Under the pieces are notes generated by a model. That model was given only the letters and a program-made list of their open reading frames with translations. It did no database searches and was not told the DNA's origin. From Rhodoglobus vestalii (lineage in GTDB: Bacteria; Actinomycetota; Actinomycetes; Actinomycetales; Microbacteriaceae), in assembly GCF_006788895.1 (NCBI RefSeq), contig NZ_VFRA01000001.1:1-64000 (forward strand): a stretch of DNA of 64,000 bases, given 5' to 3'. Shown here piece by piece: positions 35,796-44,370 of this stretch; within the stretch, counting starts at the first letter, position 1; each line of letters starts with the position of its first letter. Made by a program: the position numbers and the translations under genes.

Positions 35796-36613
35796 TTTCG
35801 GATGGTCCTAGCCACTACCAACAGTAATACGGTCGCAGCGCCTGCCCGGCGAGCGGCGGCGGCGGCGCCAGTCGCGCTACCGCCCGTGTGGAAAACGTCG
35901 TCCAGCACGATGATCGTGCCAGCCAGCGGACTCGCAACCGTGAAGATGTCGCTTAAGTCTTGCGGCGTCTCCTTCTGGGCAGGACGCGGTCCCGGTGATG
36001 TCGACTCTACAAAAGGAATCCCAGCTCGATTCGCGACTTCTCTCGCCAATACCTCCCCGAAGCCTTGACCATCGGCATTGTGCCCAGGTGCGGTGACTAT
36101 CGCGCTTGCTGACGCGAATAGTGGATGGCGTGCGATGAAATCGACTAGAGCAGTGATGATTTGCCGGCGCGAGTGTTTCGAGTTGTTGTATTCCGGATGC
36201 GAGGCATACTTGGTGGTCCAAATCCAATACCCCGCTTCGGTCTTAACGATCTCTCCGTCATCGTTGGGCTGGTTATACCAGTCGAGAGCCATCGCATGAT
36301 CGACTTGATCAGGTGAGGGGATACTCAGGCAATTCTGGAGCAGCTCCGCCAAGTCCGTAATGAAAGTAGGGACACCATTAGGGAAGTAGATTCCGTGGGT
36401 GAACGTTTTCTTGGTCTCTCGATCCAACCTAGCCTCACCGCAGAAACCTCCAGCGGATTGCCTAATCTGGTCGGCCACCTCGTTCGGGCCGCAGAGAAGG
36501 AGGAACTCTCCTTGGACCCACTCCATCGTTGCGATCTGGAAGTGGTCGAGCTTTCCGCCACGTTGATCGGGCGTGAACGGAGGCAGGAGCGCTCCCCAGT
36601 CGATATCAGCCAT
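35792..36613 (-). CDS. Phosphoribosyltransferase-domain protein (ShosT/PsyrT-like toxin candidate)
   Basis: A 273-residue protein with a C-terminal type I phosphoribosyltransferase domain: the PRPP-binding loop is GTIIVLDDVFHTGGSATGAA at about residue 235, preceded by SAIVTAPGHNADGQGFGEVL. The N-terminal 130 residues are not recognised. AAGGGAG lies before the ATG at 36613; a TTG at 36619 is possible. It precedes and overlaps the DprA-like gene. In ShosTA/PsyrTA the phosphoribosyltransferase is the toxin released during infection; that role is inferred here. Confidence 0.75.
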   Translation of the reverse strand: MADIDWGALLPPFTPDQRGGKLDHFQIATMEWVQGEFLLLCGPNEVADQIRQSAGGFCGEARLDRETKKTFTHGIYFPNGVPTFITDLAELLQNCLSIPSPDQVDHAMALDWYNQPNDDGEIVKTEAGYWIWTTKYASHPEYNNSKHSRRQIITALVDFIARHPLFASASAIVTAPGHNADGQGFGEVLAREVANRAGIPFVESTSPGPRPAQKETPQDLSDIFTVASPLAGTIIVLDDVFHTGGSATGAAAAARRAGAATVLLLVVARTIRK

Positions 36614-36751
36614 CGGCAATCGCTCCCTTCATTGGGATAAGGCTATCGCTGACCATCGACATCGGCCATTGGGGCGACAAAACCACAACTTGGAATGAAT
36701 TTAGGAATATTTTATTAGATAAATGTCGGCACTTCGTGTAGGTTGTCAATC
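36614..36751. promoter_or_regulatory. Divergent control region between two defence-type modules
   Basis: 138 bp separate the phosphoribosyltransferase and ImmA/IrrE genes, which point apart. An A+T-rich segment (AATATTTTATTAGATAAAT, around 36706-36724) lies before the XRE-ImmA start and could hold its promoter and operator. Confidence 0.45.
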
Positions 36752-37765
36752 ATGATCGATTCCACAGGCGCAACACTGGGTACCATCCGAGTCGCGCGCG
36801 GGCTCAGCCAAAAGGACTTGGCCGTTGCCGCTGGAATCACACAGGGTTTCCTCTCCAAGTTGGAGGCGGGTGCAGTCCCGCTTGATTCGGAGAAGGCTCG
36901 CGTTCTGGCCGAGGCACTCGGGGTTCGCCCAGGGATATTTGGCGTTAACATTTCCCATGATGCCCGCATTTTCCATCGAAAGTTGGCCTCGCTGCCAATA
37001 AAGGCGGACAAGCGGCTTCGCGCCGAATCCGCGCTGCTCCAAAGCCAGGTCTCATCGCTTTTGGGCGGAGACCTCCCCTCGCTCACGCTGGAAAGGGATC
37101 CCCTCCCAGACGATGACATGTATACCCCTAGCGACATCGCGCGCCGCTTACGCAGTAGGTGGAAGCTGGGTACCGGGCCAATCGATGACTTGGTTGCGGT
37201 CGCCGAGAGCCATGGGATCCTCGTAGTCATCCACGACATGCAGACCTTGCGTCTGGACGCCATCGCAACATGGCCAGCCGGTGGTGCGCCCGTGATATTC
37301 CTCGCCGACCACGCGCCCGCGGATCGCCAGCGCTTCACCATGGCCCATGAAATCGGCCACGCGGTTATGCATGAACTTCCGACGATCGAACAGGAGTCTG
37401 AGGCGGACCAGTTCGCCTCAGAGTTCCTCATGCCGGCGGCGACCATCAGATCCGAACTCTCTGACGTTTCACTCAAGAATCTCGCCGCCTTAAAACGGCG
37501 TTGGGGCGTCTCCATTGCGGCACTCGCACGACGAGCTCGCGATCTTAGCCTCATGAGCGACAACCAGTACAAGAATTTCAATATCTACATGTCTTCGAGT
37601 GGGATGAAGAAACGTGAGCCGGTGGAATTGCCCGTCCACGAACCGAGGCTCATCCATGACCTGCTCGACCAACGCCTCGCAGAAGGCAGAACGATCGACG
37701 AACTCGCTACCGCCGCGTGGATGACGGAAAACGAACTAAAAACCCGATTTCTGGAGCACCGCTAA
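36752..37765 (+). CDS. XRE helix-turn-helix plus ImmA/IrrE metallopeptidase regulator
   Basis: A 337-residue two-part regulator: N-terminal Cro/CI domain (LGTIRVARGLSQKDLAVAAG, ITQGFLSKLEAGAVP) and an ImmA/IrrE zinc peptidase domain with AHEIGHAVMH (HExxH, about residue 202) and downstream ESEADQFASEFLMPA providing the third ligand. Family members cleave repressors after a stress signal or act as repressors themselves. The ATG at 36752 was chosen; TTG at 36743 is an alternative. The stop TAATG overlaps the next start by 1 bp, so the pair is translated together. Confidence 0.85.
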   Translation: MIDSTGATLGTIRVARGLSQKDLAVAAGITQGFLSKLEAGAVPLDSEKARVLAEALGVRPGIFGVNISHDARIFHRKLASLPIKADKRLRAESALLQSQVSSLLGGDLPSLTLERDPLPDDDMYTPSDIARRLRSRWKLGTGPIDDLVAVAESHGILVVIHDMQTLRLDAIATWPAGGAPVIFLADHAPADRQRFTMAHEIGHAVMHELPTIEQESEADQFASEFLMPAATIRSELSDVSLKNLAALKRRWGVSIAALARRARDLSLMSDNQYKNFNIYMSSSGMKKREPVELPVHEPRLIHDLLDQRLAEGRTIDELATAAWMTENELKTRFLEHR

Positions 37766-38856
37766 TGACAACCGCAAACCCGACACGTTCAACCCGGACC
37801 GCGCGAGACCTACTCGACAGCCGCCTACTCACCGTTGTTAGCGGACACGCTTTCCCCGCCGCTGCCGCGGGACTCGGCGACACAGGCATGATCATCACGG
37901 GGGCTGTCGGGCTCACCAAACTGAACCACCTCCGTCATGCCCACCCAAACGCACTCCTGATCGCCGAGCCTCGCACGCTAAGCACTTGCACCTCTACTGC
38001 GATTGAACCCTTCGTTCTATCAGAGCCGGGTGCACTTTTCGAGGACACCTTAGAAGACGTTCTCCAGCGGCAACGCGATGCAGGGGCAGACGTTGCCCTT
38101 CTCCCTACTGGATACATCCCTGTCGCGGAGAACGAGACCCTTCGAGAAGTTGTCCGACGCGCGAATCTGATCGAGCGTGACGACACCGCACTTGTTCTTT
38201 CTCTTGATGCGAGCTGGCTGCGTACAGAGCACATCAACTTCGTTATCGCAGTCCTGAAAACGTCATTACTGCCGGTTCTTATCGGATTCGCCCACAACCA
38301 ATCTCCGCTCGGCACCCAGTGGGCGCTGCGCGGATACCGCCAATTGTTCACGGCCGTGCCCGGTCTGTTCGCTCACCGGACCGACATCGCCGGCTTCGAC
38401 GCATACGCGCATGGCGCTTCAGGCGCCAGCATCGGCTCGATCCCCTCCCTTCGACGGTTTACACCGCCCGACCAAAAGTCTTGGTCCAGCAACCCCACTG
38501 ACCGGACACCCCATGTCTTAGTCGGCTCCATGCTCCGATACGTTCGCGGCAGCGTTCTCCACACCTCGTACTACCAATCGACTCCAGCACCCAACTGCTC
38601 TTGTGTGATTTGTGATGGACGCCCGATCGACCGGTTCATTACCGACAGCGCCGAACAAAAGCGGGACGCAGCACTACATTCAGCGTCCGTCCTTACAGAA
38701 CTTTGGGATCGGGTCGACCCAAGCAACCCACGAGCATGGTGGCGGAACGCCCGGGAAGAGACTATGGCCGCCAACGCCACTCTCGCCACGCAGATCGGCC
38801 GTCCAATAAAAGACGACTACCTGAGCTCCTGGGAAAAGTTCGATTCACTGCGATAA
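37765..38856 (+). CDS. Uncharacterised protein with a TGT-like zinc motif, coupled to ImmA/IrrE
   Basis: A 363-residue soluble protein with alternating strand and helix segments (NALLIAEPRT, GADVALLPTGYIP, ALVLSLDASW, LLPVLIGFAHNQSP, HGASGASIGSIPSLRRF) that could form a TIM-type barrel. Near residue 275 lies NCSCVICDGRP, a C-x-C-x2-C motif, with a histidine 22 residues later (AALHSASV). The same C-x-C-x2-C-x(~25)-H arrangement forms the zinc site of tRNA-guanine transglycosylases and their DNA-modifying DpdA relatives. Catalytic aspartates could not be assigned. A base-exchange role in nucleic-acid modification or defence is a hypothesis. Confidence 0.55.
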   Translation: MTTANPTRSTRTARDLLDSRLLTVVSGHAFPAAAAGLGDTGMIITGAVGLTKLNHLRHAHPNALLIAEPRTLSTCTSTAIEPFVLSEPGALFEDTLEDVLQRQRDAGADVALLPTGYIPVAENETLREVVRRANLIERDDTALVLSLDASWLRTEHINFVIAVLKTSLLPVLIGFAHNQSPLGTQWALRGYRQLFTAVPGLFAHRTDIAGFDAYAHGASGASIGSIPSLRRFTPPDQKSWSSNPTDRTPHVLVGSMLRYVRGSVLHTSYYQSTPAPNCSCVICDGRPIDRFITDSAEQKRDAALHSASVLTELWDRVDPSNPRAWWRNAREETMAANATLATQIGRPIKDDYLSSWEKFDSLR

Positions 38857-39405
38857 GAGCCACTCGCGGTAGACCTGCTCGGCGAACAACCATGAGGCCA
38901 GCGAGAACCGCTCCGGTTCGAACGGCGCCGGCGCCGCCAATATTGTTTCGTTTACCCCTTCACCCACGACTAAACCGACGCCGTAGAAGGAAGCCTCAAG
39001 TAAAGCGGCGGAAGATTCACGAGGCTCTGTTCTTAGCACTACGGTTCTCTCGGTGTATCCGGCGAACTTGCTGGCCCGCGAAAGCCCAGCTCCCCACGAG
39101 CCCGCGTTGATGCGAGCCCCGCAAACCGTCACCGGCGGAGCGATCGAGGGCACACACCGGTCCTGGTCTTCGGCAAAGCCCGAGAGCCACAATTGCCCTC
39201 TAGCAGGTGGTGAATCAAAATCGGTCTCTTCAAAAGCTGCAAGCAACTGCCCCACAGAAACGAATGCGCCAGCTCCTCGCGACTGTCGCGACGCGTGTTC
39301 TAGTACATCAACTGAGAACAAGAGACTAGCGCTGACTCCTCGCACCTTTGCAGTCATCGCCTGAATCACTTGTCGATCAGCAACCAACTCAGAGTTGACC
39401 CACAC
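38845..39405 (-). CDS. Hypothetical protein
   Basis: A 186-residue protein of unknown family, starting at a GTG preceded by GGAGG. Notable stretches are AGAFVSVGQLLAAFEETDF, SPPARGQLWLSGFAEDQDRC and GARINAGSWGAGLSRASKFA; no catalytic motif, signal peptide or membrane helix stands out. It is convergent with the TGT-like gene and overlaps its end by 12 bp, so it may be an accessory or later arrival. Confidence 0.5.
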   Translation of the reverse strand: MWVNSELVADRQVIQAMTAKVRGVSASLLFSVDVLEHASRQSRGAGAFVSVGQLLAAFEETDFDSPPARGQLWLSGFAEDQDRCVPSIAPPVTVCGARINAGSWGAGLSRASKFAGYTERTVVLRTEPRESSAALLEASFYGVGLVVGEGVNETILAAPAPFEPERFSLASWLFAEQVYREWLLSQ

Positions 39406-40210
39406 GAGGCCTCCATCCTGCCGTTAAGTAGACCTGATGCATCGAATCTCGCCTTCATGCCATTGCTTTGAAACAACTCCGCGGACAGCAGCGAGTAGGC
39501 GTATTCGAGTCCTGAACATGTTGCTCTCGCCATGCTTGTTTGTATGGCCATATACTACGCGGCAATCACTTTTGTGGTCACTAAAGAGTAGGCGAAAATC
39601 GCGAGCGGATCGAGAGGGGGATGAGCTACCGTCTGCAATCAGAGTCGTCCTCTTACAGGAGATAAGCAGGATCGCCCGGTAAATCGTGCAGGATCCACAT
39701 CTCGCTCGCGGCACCTCGCTGCCGCCAGAACCCGGCCCCTCATGGTGAGCTTCAGTGCGTAGCCGCGACATGGTTGCGTCTCGCAACCTTGCCGGACACA
39801 CACTCATCGACTTTTCCGGTCGGGAACCAAAGAAGACCTTGCAGCGTGAAGCATTCCCACGACACCCCGGCGCCCGCCCGCTCTGCCTAACTGACGAACG
39901 TTCGTATCGGGGCTTTACGGTCATGTAGTTACGTCGCGCCAGCAGATTCAACCGGGTCATCTCGCGATCGAATTGGCGACCAGCAGACAGGGGTCGTTCG
40001 ATGCGACCGCATTCCATGGCGGCAATGTGGAGCAATAATTCGCAGAGGATTGAGAAGTAGCGGTCGCAGCGTCATTTAGCACCTGAGAGGCGCAGCCCGC
40101 CGGTGAACGACCTTGGATCGATGGCGCCTTTCAGCCAATCGAGAACGTCCGCTCGAAGGCAATTCGATTGCTGCTCAGCTCAGTCTGCAATAGAGGATAA
40201 GCAGGCTCGC
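39406..40210. other. Stretch without a recognisable gene
   Basis: About 800 bp. A minus-strand frame (39424-40035) and a short plus-strand frame exist, but their composition (many R, S and C residues) looks like chance translation, and no ribosome site or family motif supports them. Confidence 0.45.
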
Positions 40211-40639
40211 TCAATCTTGCTTTACGCTACTTTGCGGAATAAAGAGCTCGCCGAATTTCTGTGCCGAGCTAGCGTCGGTCGCTAAGATCACCACAGCGCC
40301 ATCTGTAAAGACGGCATCCCTCGCGCCGATCTCCAACTTTCCAGACCTGAGCCAATCTGCGGCTTCGTCCGCGGAGGGAAGTTGGTAGAAGAACACAAGC
40401 TCCCCGCCCTCGTATGGTGTGCACATCCCGGTGTGATCGACTGGAGGGTTCGGGGCGCTGACATCAAGTCTTCCATCGTCGTCACAGCCAATTTTTGCCC
40501 AAACTTCCTGGATAGTGGTCGCTCCTGCTGCTGCCGATGACGCCACCGTTCCAGTAACTTCGGGGTCCGGCGATACAGTCGTGCACCCTGCCAGCAGCAT
40601 TACGGAGGAAACGGAGGTCAGAACTAGAAGGCGATTCAT
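40211..40639 (-). CDS. Small lipoprotein
   Basis: A 142-residue exported lipoprotein: short basic start MNRLL, hydrophobic LVLTSVSSVMLLAG and lipobox LLAGC at residue 19. The mature part includes TIQEVWAKIGCDDDGRLDV and GGELVFFYQLPSADEAADWL with two further cysteines that could pair. No family recognised. Outer face of the membrane expected. Confidence 0.75.
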   Translation of the reverse strand: MNRLLVLTSVSSVMLLAGCTTVSPDPEVTGTVASSAAAGATTIQEVWAKIGCDDDGRLDVSAPNPPVDHTGMCTPYEGGELVFFYQLPSADEAADWLRSGKLEIGARDAVFTDGAVVILATDASSAQKFGELFIPQSSVKQD

Positions 40640-40730
40640 GTGGCGAGCCTAGCGCTAGTGAGTTCTTCTCGCGCACCCAATGCGAGTCGCGAGCTCGCCT
40701 CCGTTGCAGTCAGGATCGACAAGATCAAAG

Positions 40731-41300
40731 CTAGATTCGCTCCGCAAGAAATGCTCTCGAACTCCACGTAGGGGGAGCGTCCCGCCACGGGTGCTGCCAC
40801 GAGTAGTTCGGGTTGCGAGCAACTCTGTCGAGTAGTGATGCATTTTGCATCCATTTCGGTAGCACCACAGGGCAATCGGTGGTGGGAGACAGAAGTAGAT
40901 CCCAGCGATCTTCGTACCGAGCCCACCCGTCGACGTTCACGCGAGACCTGCTCGGCCCAGCATTACGTGTTCCCGGCTGAGCATCAGGCTCTGTCAACCA
41001 GTGCACATGAGCTAACCAGGCAGCGGCTGCAACATGATTCCGAGGAACAATAAAACTTCGCGGAATCTGAAACGGTGCAGCTGGCAGAACTACCATCACG
41101 AACCATTCCCGGGTGCTGAGTTCCGGCTGTTGCGACTTAGTGGAGAGAGGCCAATTCGTATTTCCCCCGACGTAGTTCGCAGTTTTCACCTGAACTTCGA
41201 TCATTGGCCCTTGCTCTGAAGTGTGCACAGTCAAAATATCAGTTCGCTCTAGCCTGACCTGACCTGACCTATGGTTTTGTTTCCAGCTTGACCGGACCAT
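40731..41300 (-). pseudogene. N-terminally truncated PD-(D/E)xK-like nuclease
   Basis: The 189-residue frame begins abruptly near the IS3 insertion and quickly reaches ERTDILTVHTSE and MIEVQVKTANYVGGNTNW, a D-x(n)-E-V-Q-V-K pattern typical of PD-(D/E)xK nuclease folds. The rest (SFIVPRNHVAAAAWLAHVHW, WARYEDRWDLLLSP) looks intact. The expected N-terminal helix is missing; sequence upstream is a short GGTCAGGTCAGGTC repeat and then the IS. I judge it broken, but a short functional form cannot be excluded. Confidence 0.55.
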
Positions 41301-41455
41301 AGGTCAGGTCCAGGCATCAACTAAACCGAAAGCGGGCCCATCGACTAACCGCGTCCGAATCCGAGATGAGCAACACAGAGGCCGCTCACACGGCCTAAAA
41401 CCCCAAACAAAACCTGACGTGCCCCACGGCCTGGTTACCCGTTCGGGTCTGAAGG

Positions 41456-42328
41456 TCAGGCGGGGATGGATGTTTGATTGAAGCGTAGCTCGTGCTCGAT
41501 AGGGGTTGAATATCCGAGCTGAGAATGGCGGCGTTGGCGGTTGTAGAAGATCTCGATGTAGTCGAATATCGCGTTCGCCAGGTCGAGACGGGTGCGCCAT
41601 TTCTTCCGGTTCAGCAGTTCGATCTGCATCGATGACCAGAACGATTCCATCATGGAGTTGTCGTAGCAATCGCCGATGGTTCCAAATGAGGGCATCAGGC
41701 CTGAAGCTCGGATCTTGTTCGTGAACGCCCAGGCGGTGAATTGGACACCGTGATCAGCGTGCACGATTCCGCCGGCGACGGGTTGACGGTTCTTGATTGC
41801 CATGTCGAGGGCGTTGACGACGAGGTTCGAGTCTTGCGCGTTGTCGATCGACCAGCCGACGATCTTCCGGGAGAAGGTGTCCATCACGGCGCAGCAGTAG
41901 ATTTTCCCTTCTCTTGTCGGATGATCCGTGATTTCGGTGACCCAGAGCTCGTTCGGTGAGAGCCGATGAAACTTGCGATGGACGAGATCATCAGCGGTCG
42001 CGACGCCGTGCAGCCGCTTCACCTTCGCCGACCCGGGAAGCCCGGCAATCTGGGCCTGGCTCATCAGCACGGCGACGAGCCGCTCACTGACCCGAACGCC
42101 CATGCCAAGGGTGAGTTCAGCATGAACTCGCCTCGAACCATAGGTTTGCCGGGACGCCGTGTGAACTTCGCGGATCAATCCCGTCAGCCACTGCCGCCTC
42201 ATCTGCGTAGCTGACAGCGGCCGGTTCCGATATCGGTAGTAGCCGGGGCTGCTGACACCAAGAAGCCGGCAGCAAACTTTGGCCCGGTAGCCGGCTTCAA
42301 TAAGAGCGTCGACTACCGGGTGAATCCT
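41456..42328 (-). CDS. IS3-family transposase OrfB (DDE integrase domain)
   Basis: Catalytic part of the transposase. It starts by -1 frameshifting from orfA near CCAAAAG (about 42330), reading IHPVVDALIEAGYRAKVCCR before the first ATG at 42202. The rve domain shows the DDE residues in CAVMDTFSRKIVGWS, HADHGVQFT and DNSMMESFWSSMQIELL. An independent product from the ATG would lack the HTH_21-like segment (RQTYGSRRVHAEL remains). Confidence 0.88.
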   Translation of the reverse strand, partial: RIHPVVDALIEAGYRAKVCCRLLGVSSPGYYRYRNRPLSATQMRRQWLTGLIREVHTASRQTYGSRRVHAELTLGMGVRVSERLVAVLMSQAQIAGLPGSAKVKRLHGVATADDLVHRKFHRLSPNELWVTEITDHPTREGKIYCCAVMDTFSRKIVGWSIDNAQDSNLVVNALDMAIKNRQPVAGGIVHADHGVQFTAWAFTNKIRASGLMPSFGTIGDCYDNSMMESFWSSMQIELLNRKKWRTRLDLANAIFDYIEIFYNRQRRHSQLGYSTPIEHELRFNQTSIPA

Positions 42329-42609
42329 TTTGGGGCCGGACGATCCTCCCCAAGCAGCTTCGCTGCGACCTTCAGAATCTCGACCTCTGTTTCCAGCTGG
42401 CGGATCCGTTTCTTCGCCTTCGCCGACTCCATGCTCTCCGGCGTCGTTATTCCGGGCCGTTCCCCTCGATCGATCTGGTCTTGGCGAACCCAGGCGTGGA
42501 TTGCCGCCGCGCTCACCCCCAACTCGACGGCAGCGGTAGTGATCGGCTTACCGGCACGAACGAGCGCGACAGCTCGTATACGAAATTCAGCGGGAAACGG
42601 TCTGGGCAT
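42313..42609 (-). CDS. IS3-family transposase OrfA
   Basis: A 98-residue OrfA: helix-turn-helix in ITTAAVELGVSAAAIHAWVR followed by a leucine-zipper type helix (KKRIRQLETEVEILKVAAKL). It binds the element ends and is fused to OrfB by frameshifting at the A-rich CCAAAAG just before its stop. Confidence 0.9.
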   Translation of the reverse strand: MPRPFPAEFRIRAVALVRAGKPITTAAVELGVSAAAIHAWVRQDQIDRGERPGITTPESMESAKAKKRIRQLETEVEILKVAAKLLGEDRPAPKGFTR

Positions 42610-42933
42610 GGAAGAAGCCTCTCAAAGAGAGCCCGATCCACACACCGTTCCGGGTAACTAAACCGTGGGGCACGTCAACCAGTCAACTGAACCAACAGCA
42701 GACCCTTGTCGTGCATAGGAATTGTGAGGTGGGCAGGTAGGCGGACTGCAAGGGGAACCTATGCCCGTCTAGACCTTCACTAGGATCTTCATCCGATGTC
42801 AGGAGTCGATGTCATTGCTAAGTACGGGCCAAACTTAGATACGCTCATCTGTAGACGGTTTGCAATAAGTCGACGCCTACGCAAAAAAGAACTACGAGCA
42901 GGGTCTCTCATGCCCCGCTCGATTTCTTATGCT

Positions 42934-43830
42934 TTAGAAACCAGTTTCGAGCAGCGTCTGCGCTTGAGAATTGAGTGCGAGAACTTCCGCAGTCTCAACG
43001 ATGTAGCGAAAGACGGGCATTCGTGCGAGTTCTGAAAATTCTAAAGCGGCGGGAGTCAACGAACCGCTCGTGAACAACATTGGTGCCAATTCCATTACGA
43101 CGCCAACGCCGAGAATTTCGCGAACTTCTTCGATGGGAACTGTTCCAGAATAGTTTTTGACGCTCACCGCGTATTTATCGGTGATTACATCGACGCCGCC
43201 ATCTCCACTCGCTTGAGTAACTACCGCGTCTTCTTGGGAAAGCCACCGAAGCATCTCTGCCGCCCATACCTCTGCACCCCGAGGCGACACACCGTACGGC
43301 TGGGGAGCGGGCGCTGGATACCTGCCATCTAACGGTGGTGCAGGCATGAGTGCTCCGACAGTGTCAATTGCCCGGGCTTCCGCCGCATCCCAAATCGGCT
43401 GCAACTTCGCTGCAAGCTTTTCTGCTGCAGCCTCTTGCTGCCGCTCACGCTCGACGAGCCGCCGTTCTTGTTCCAGCTTCCTCGCGGAAATTCCCTTTGG
43501 CAGCGGCGTCGAGAAGATTGGTTTTCTTAGAAAATCCGTTCCTGCGATGAAGAGCCTACTCATGTAGAGATTGTGGAGACGCTCAACGAAAGCTTCGTCG
43601 TCATCGATGCCCGTAATGAGAGTGAGCGCGCCGACTAAGTTCTCGCCAATGGACTCGACTTCTTCAGGCATCCCGCCGTAAAGAGGGGAGTCGCCTATGA
43701 AGAGCCCTTCCACTACGAATGGCGCAAGAGCAGTGGCAGCCTTATTCACGACGAATTCGAGGTCGTCGAGCGTGATCGATGGATCGTCGGCAGCGATTCG
43801 AATCGCGAGATCACCAATTTGTCTATTCAT
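42934..43830 (-). CDS. Mrr-like restriction endonuclease
   Basis: A 298-residue protein with a C-terminal restriction-endonuclease (Mrr_cat-like) domain: WAAEMLRWLSQEDAVVTQAS, GDGGVDVITDKYAVSVKNYS (the D and x-V-K of a PD-(D/E)xK site, about residues 213-230), then VPIEEVREILGVGVVMELAP. The middle part is a charged coiled coil (KLEQERRLVERERQQEAAAE). Mrr-type enzymes cut methylated or otherwise modified DNA, so this would complement the type I system. The usual Q-x-K is S-V-K here. Confidence 0.78.
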   Translation of the reverse strand: MNRQIGDLAIRIAADDPSITLDDLEFVVNKAATALAPFVVEGLFIGDSPLYGGMPEEVESIGENLVGALTLITGIDDDEAFVERLHNLYMSRLFIAGTDFLRKPIFSTPLPKGISARKLEQERRLVERERQQEAAAEKLAAKLQPIWDAAEARAIDTVGALMPAPPLDGRYPAPAPQPYGVSPRGAEVWAAEMLRWLSQEDAVVTQASGDGGVDVITDKYAVSVKNYSGTVPIEEVREILGVGVVMELAPMLFTSGSLTPAALEFSELARMPVFRYIVETAEVLALNSQAQTLLETGF

Positions 43831-43911
43831 CCACTCCCGCTCAATCGCAATAAACCTTGATACAAACTATAGGTGAGCGACTGTCGAAAAGTAGATCGTG
43901 CATGGTCGAAG

Positions 43912-44300
43912 CTAGCTCATGCCCGGATCGTCTTCGCCCAGGAGAACATCACCGTGGTCATCAATGTGGACACGCGTGCCGATGCTGTTGACTCGCATCC
44001 GCTCACTAAATTCGGAGCGCCAGGGGTGATCAGCCCGGTCGGACCAGCCAACGAATGTGCCATCGAATCCGTCTTCGTCCTCGTTGAAGATTCCGCGGCA
44101 TTCACCGCACTGCTCGCTGCCGACAACAATGGATGCATTACAAAGTTCATCTGTTCCTCAACGTCCTCGGACGAGCCACAGACTCGGCAGGCGGGCGGGC
44201 CGATCGCGGCCGCGAGTTCAATGAGAGCTTCGTCGCGACCTTGTGCGGCAAACTGGCCGCCGGTGGGTTGTCCGGCGGGGGTTCGGGAATCTGTGGTCAT
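43912..44300 (-). pseudogene. Zinc-ribbon protein gene with frameshift
   Basis: It opens MTTDSRTPAGQPTGGQFAAQ, a start common in proteins of actinobacterial mobile elements, and continues to PPACRVCGSSEDVEE. Around 44155-44170 the reading shifts: another phase then gives ELCNASIVVGSEQCGECRG, IFNEDEDGFDGTFVGW and ends DVLLGEDDPGMS at 43912. The joined product would hold two C-x2-C pairs. No start codon serves the second part, so this is a frameshift or a sequencing error. Confidence 0.65.
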
Positions 44301-44370
44301 GGTCGGTATGGGGTGCGGCGACGGGACCAAACGCATACGCGCTGATCCGGTTGGCCCCGTCGAATTTTTG

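Larger units (their letters stand above)
41415..42677 (-). mobile_element. IS3-family insertion sequence, 1263 bp
   Basis: Complete element with imperfect 27-bp terminal inverted repeats (TGACGTGCCCCACGG at the left, its complement at the right, 24 of 27 matching) and a 3-bp ACC duplication at 41412-41414 and 42678-42680. It contains orfA and orfB in the usual -1 arrangement on the minus strand. Both frames look intact, so the element may be active. Confidence 0.88.

Noticed and set aside
39424..40035. Minus-strand 203-codon frame
   Set aside because: Composition unlike neighbouring proteins, no ribosome site, no domain.
42796..43035. Plus-strand 79-codon frame
   Set aside because: Antisense to the Mrr-like gene end and without a motif.
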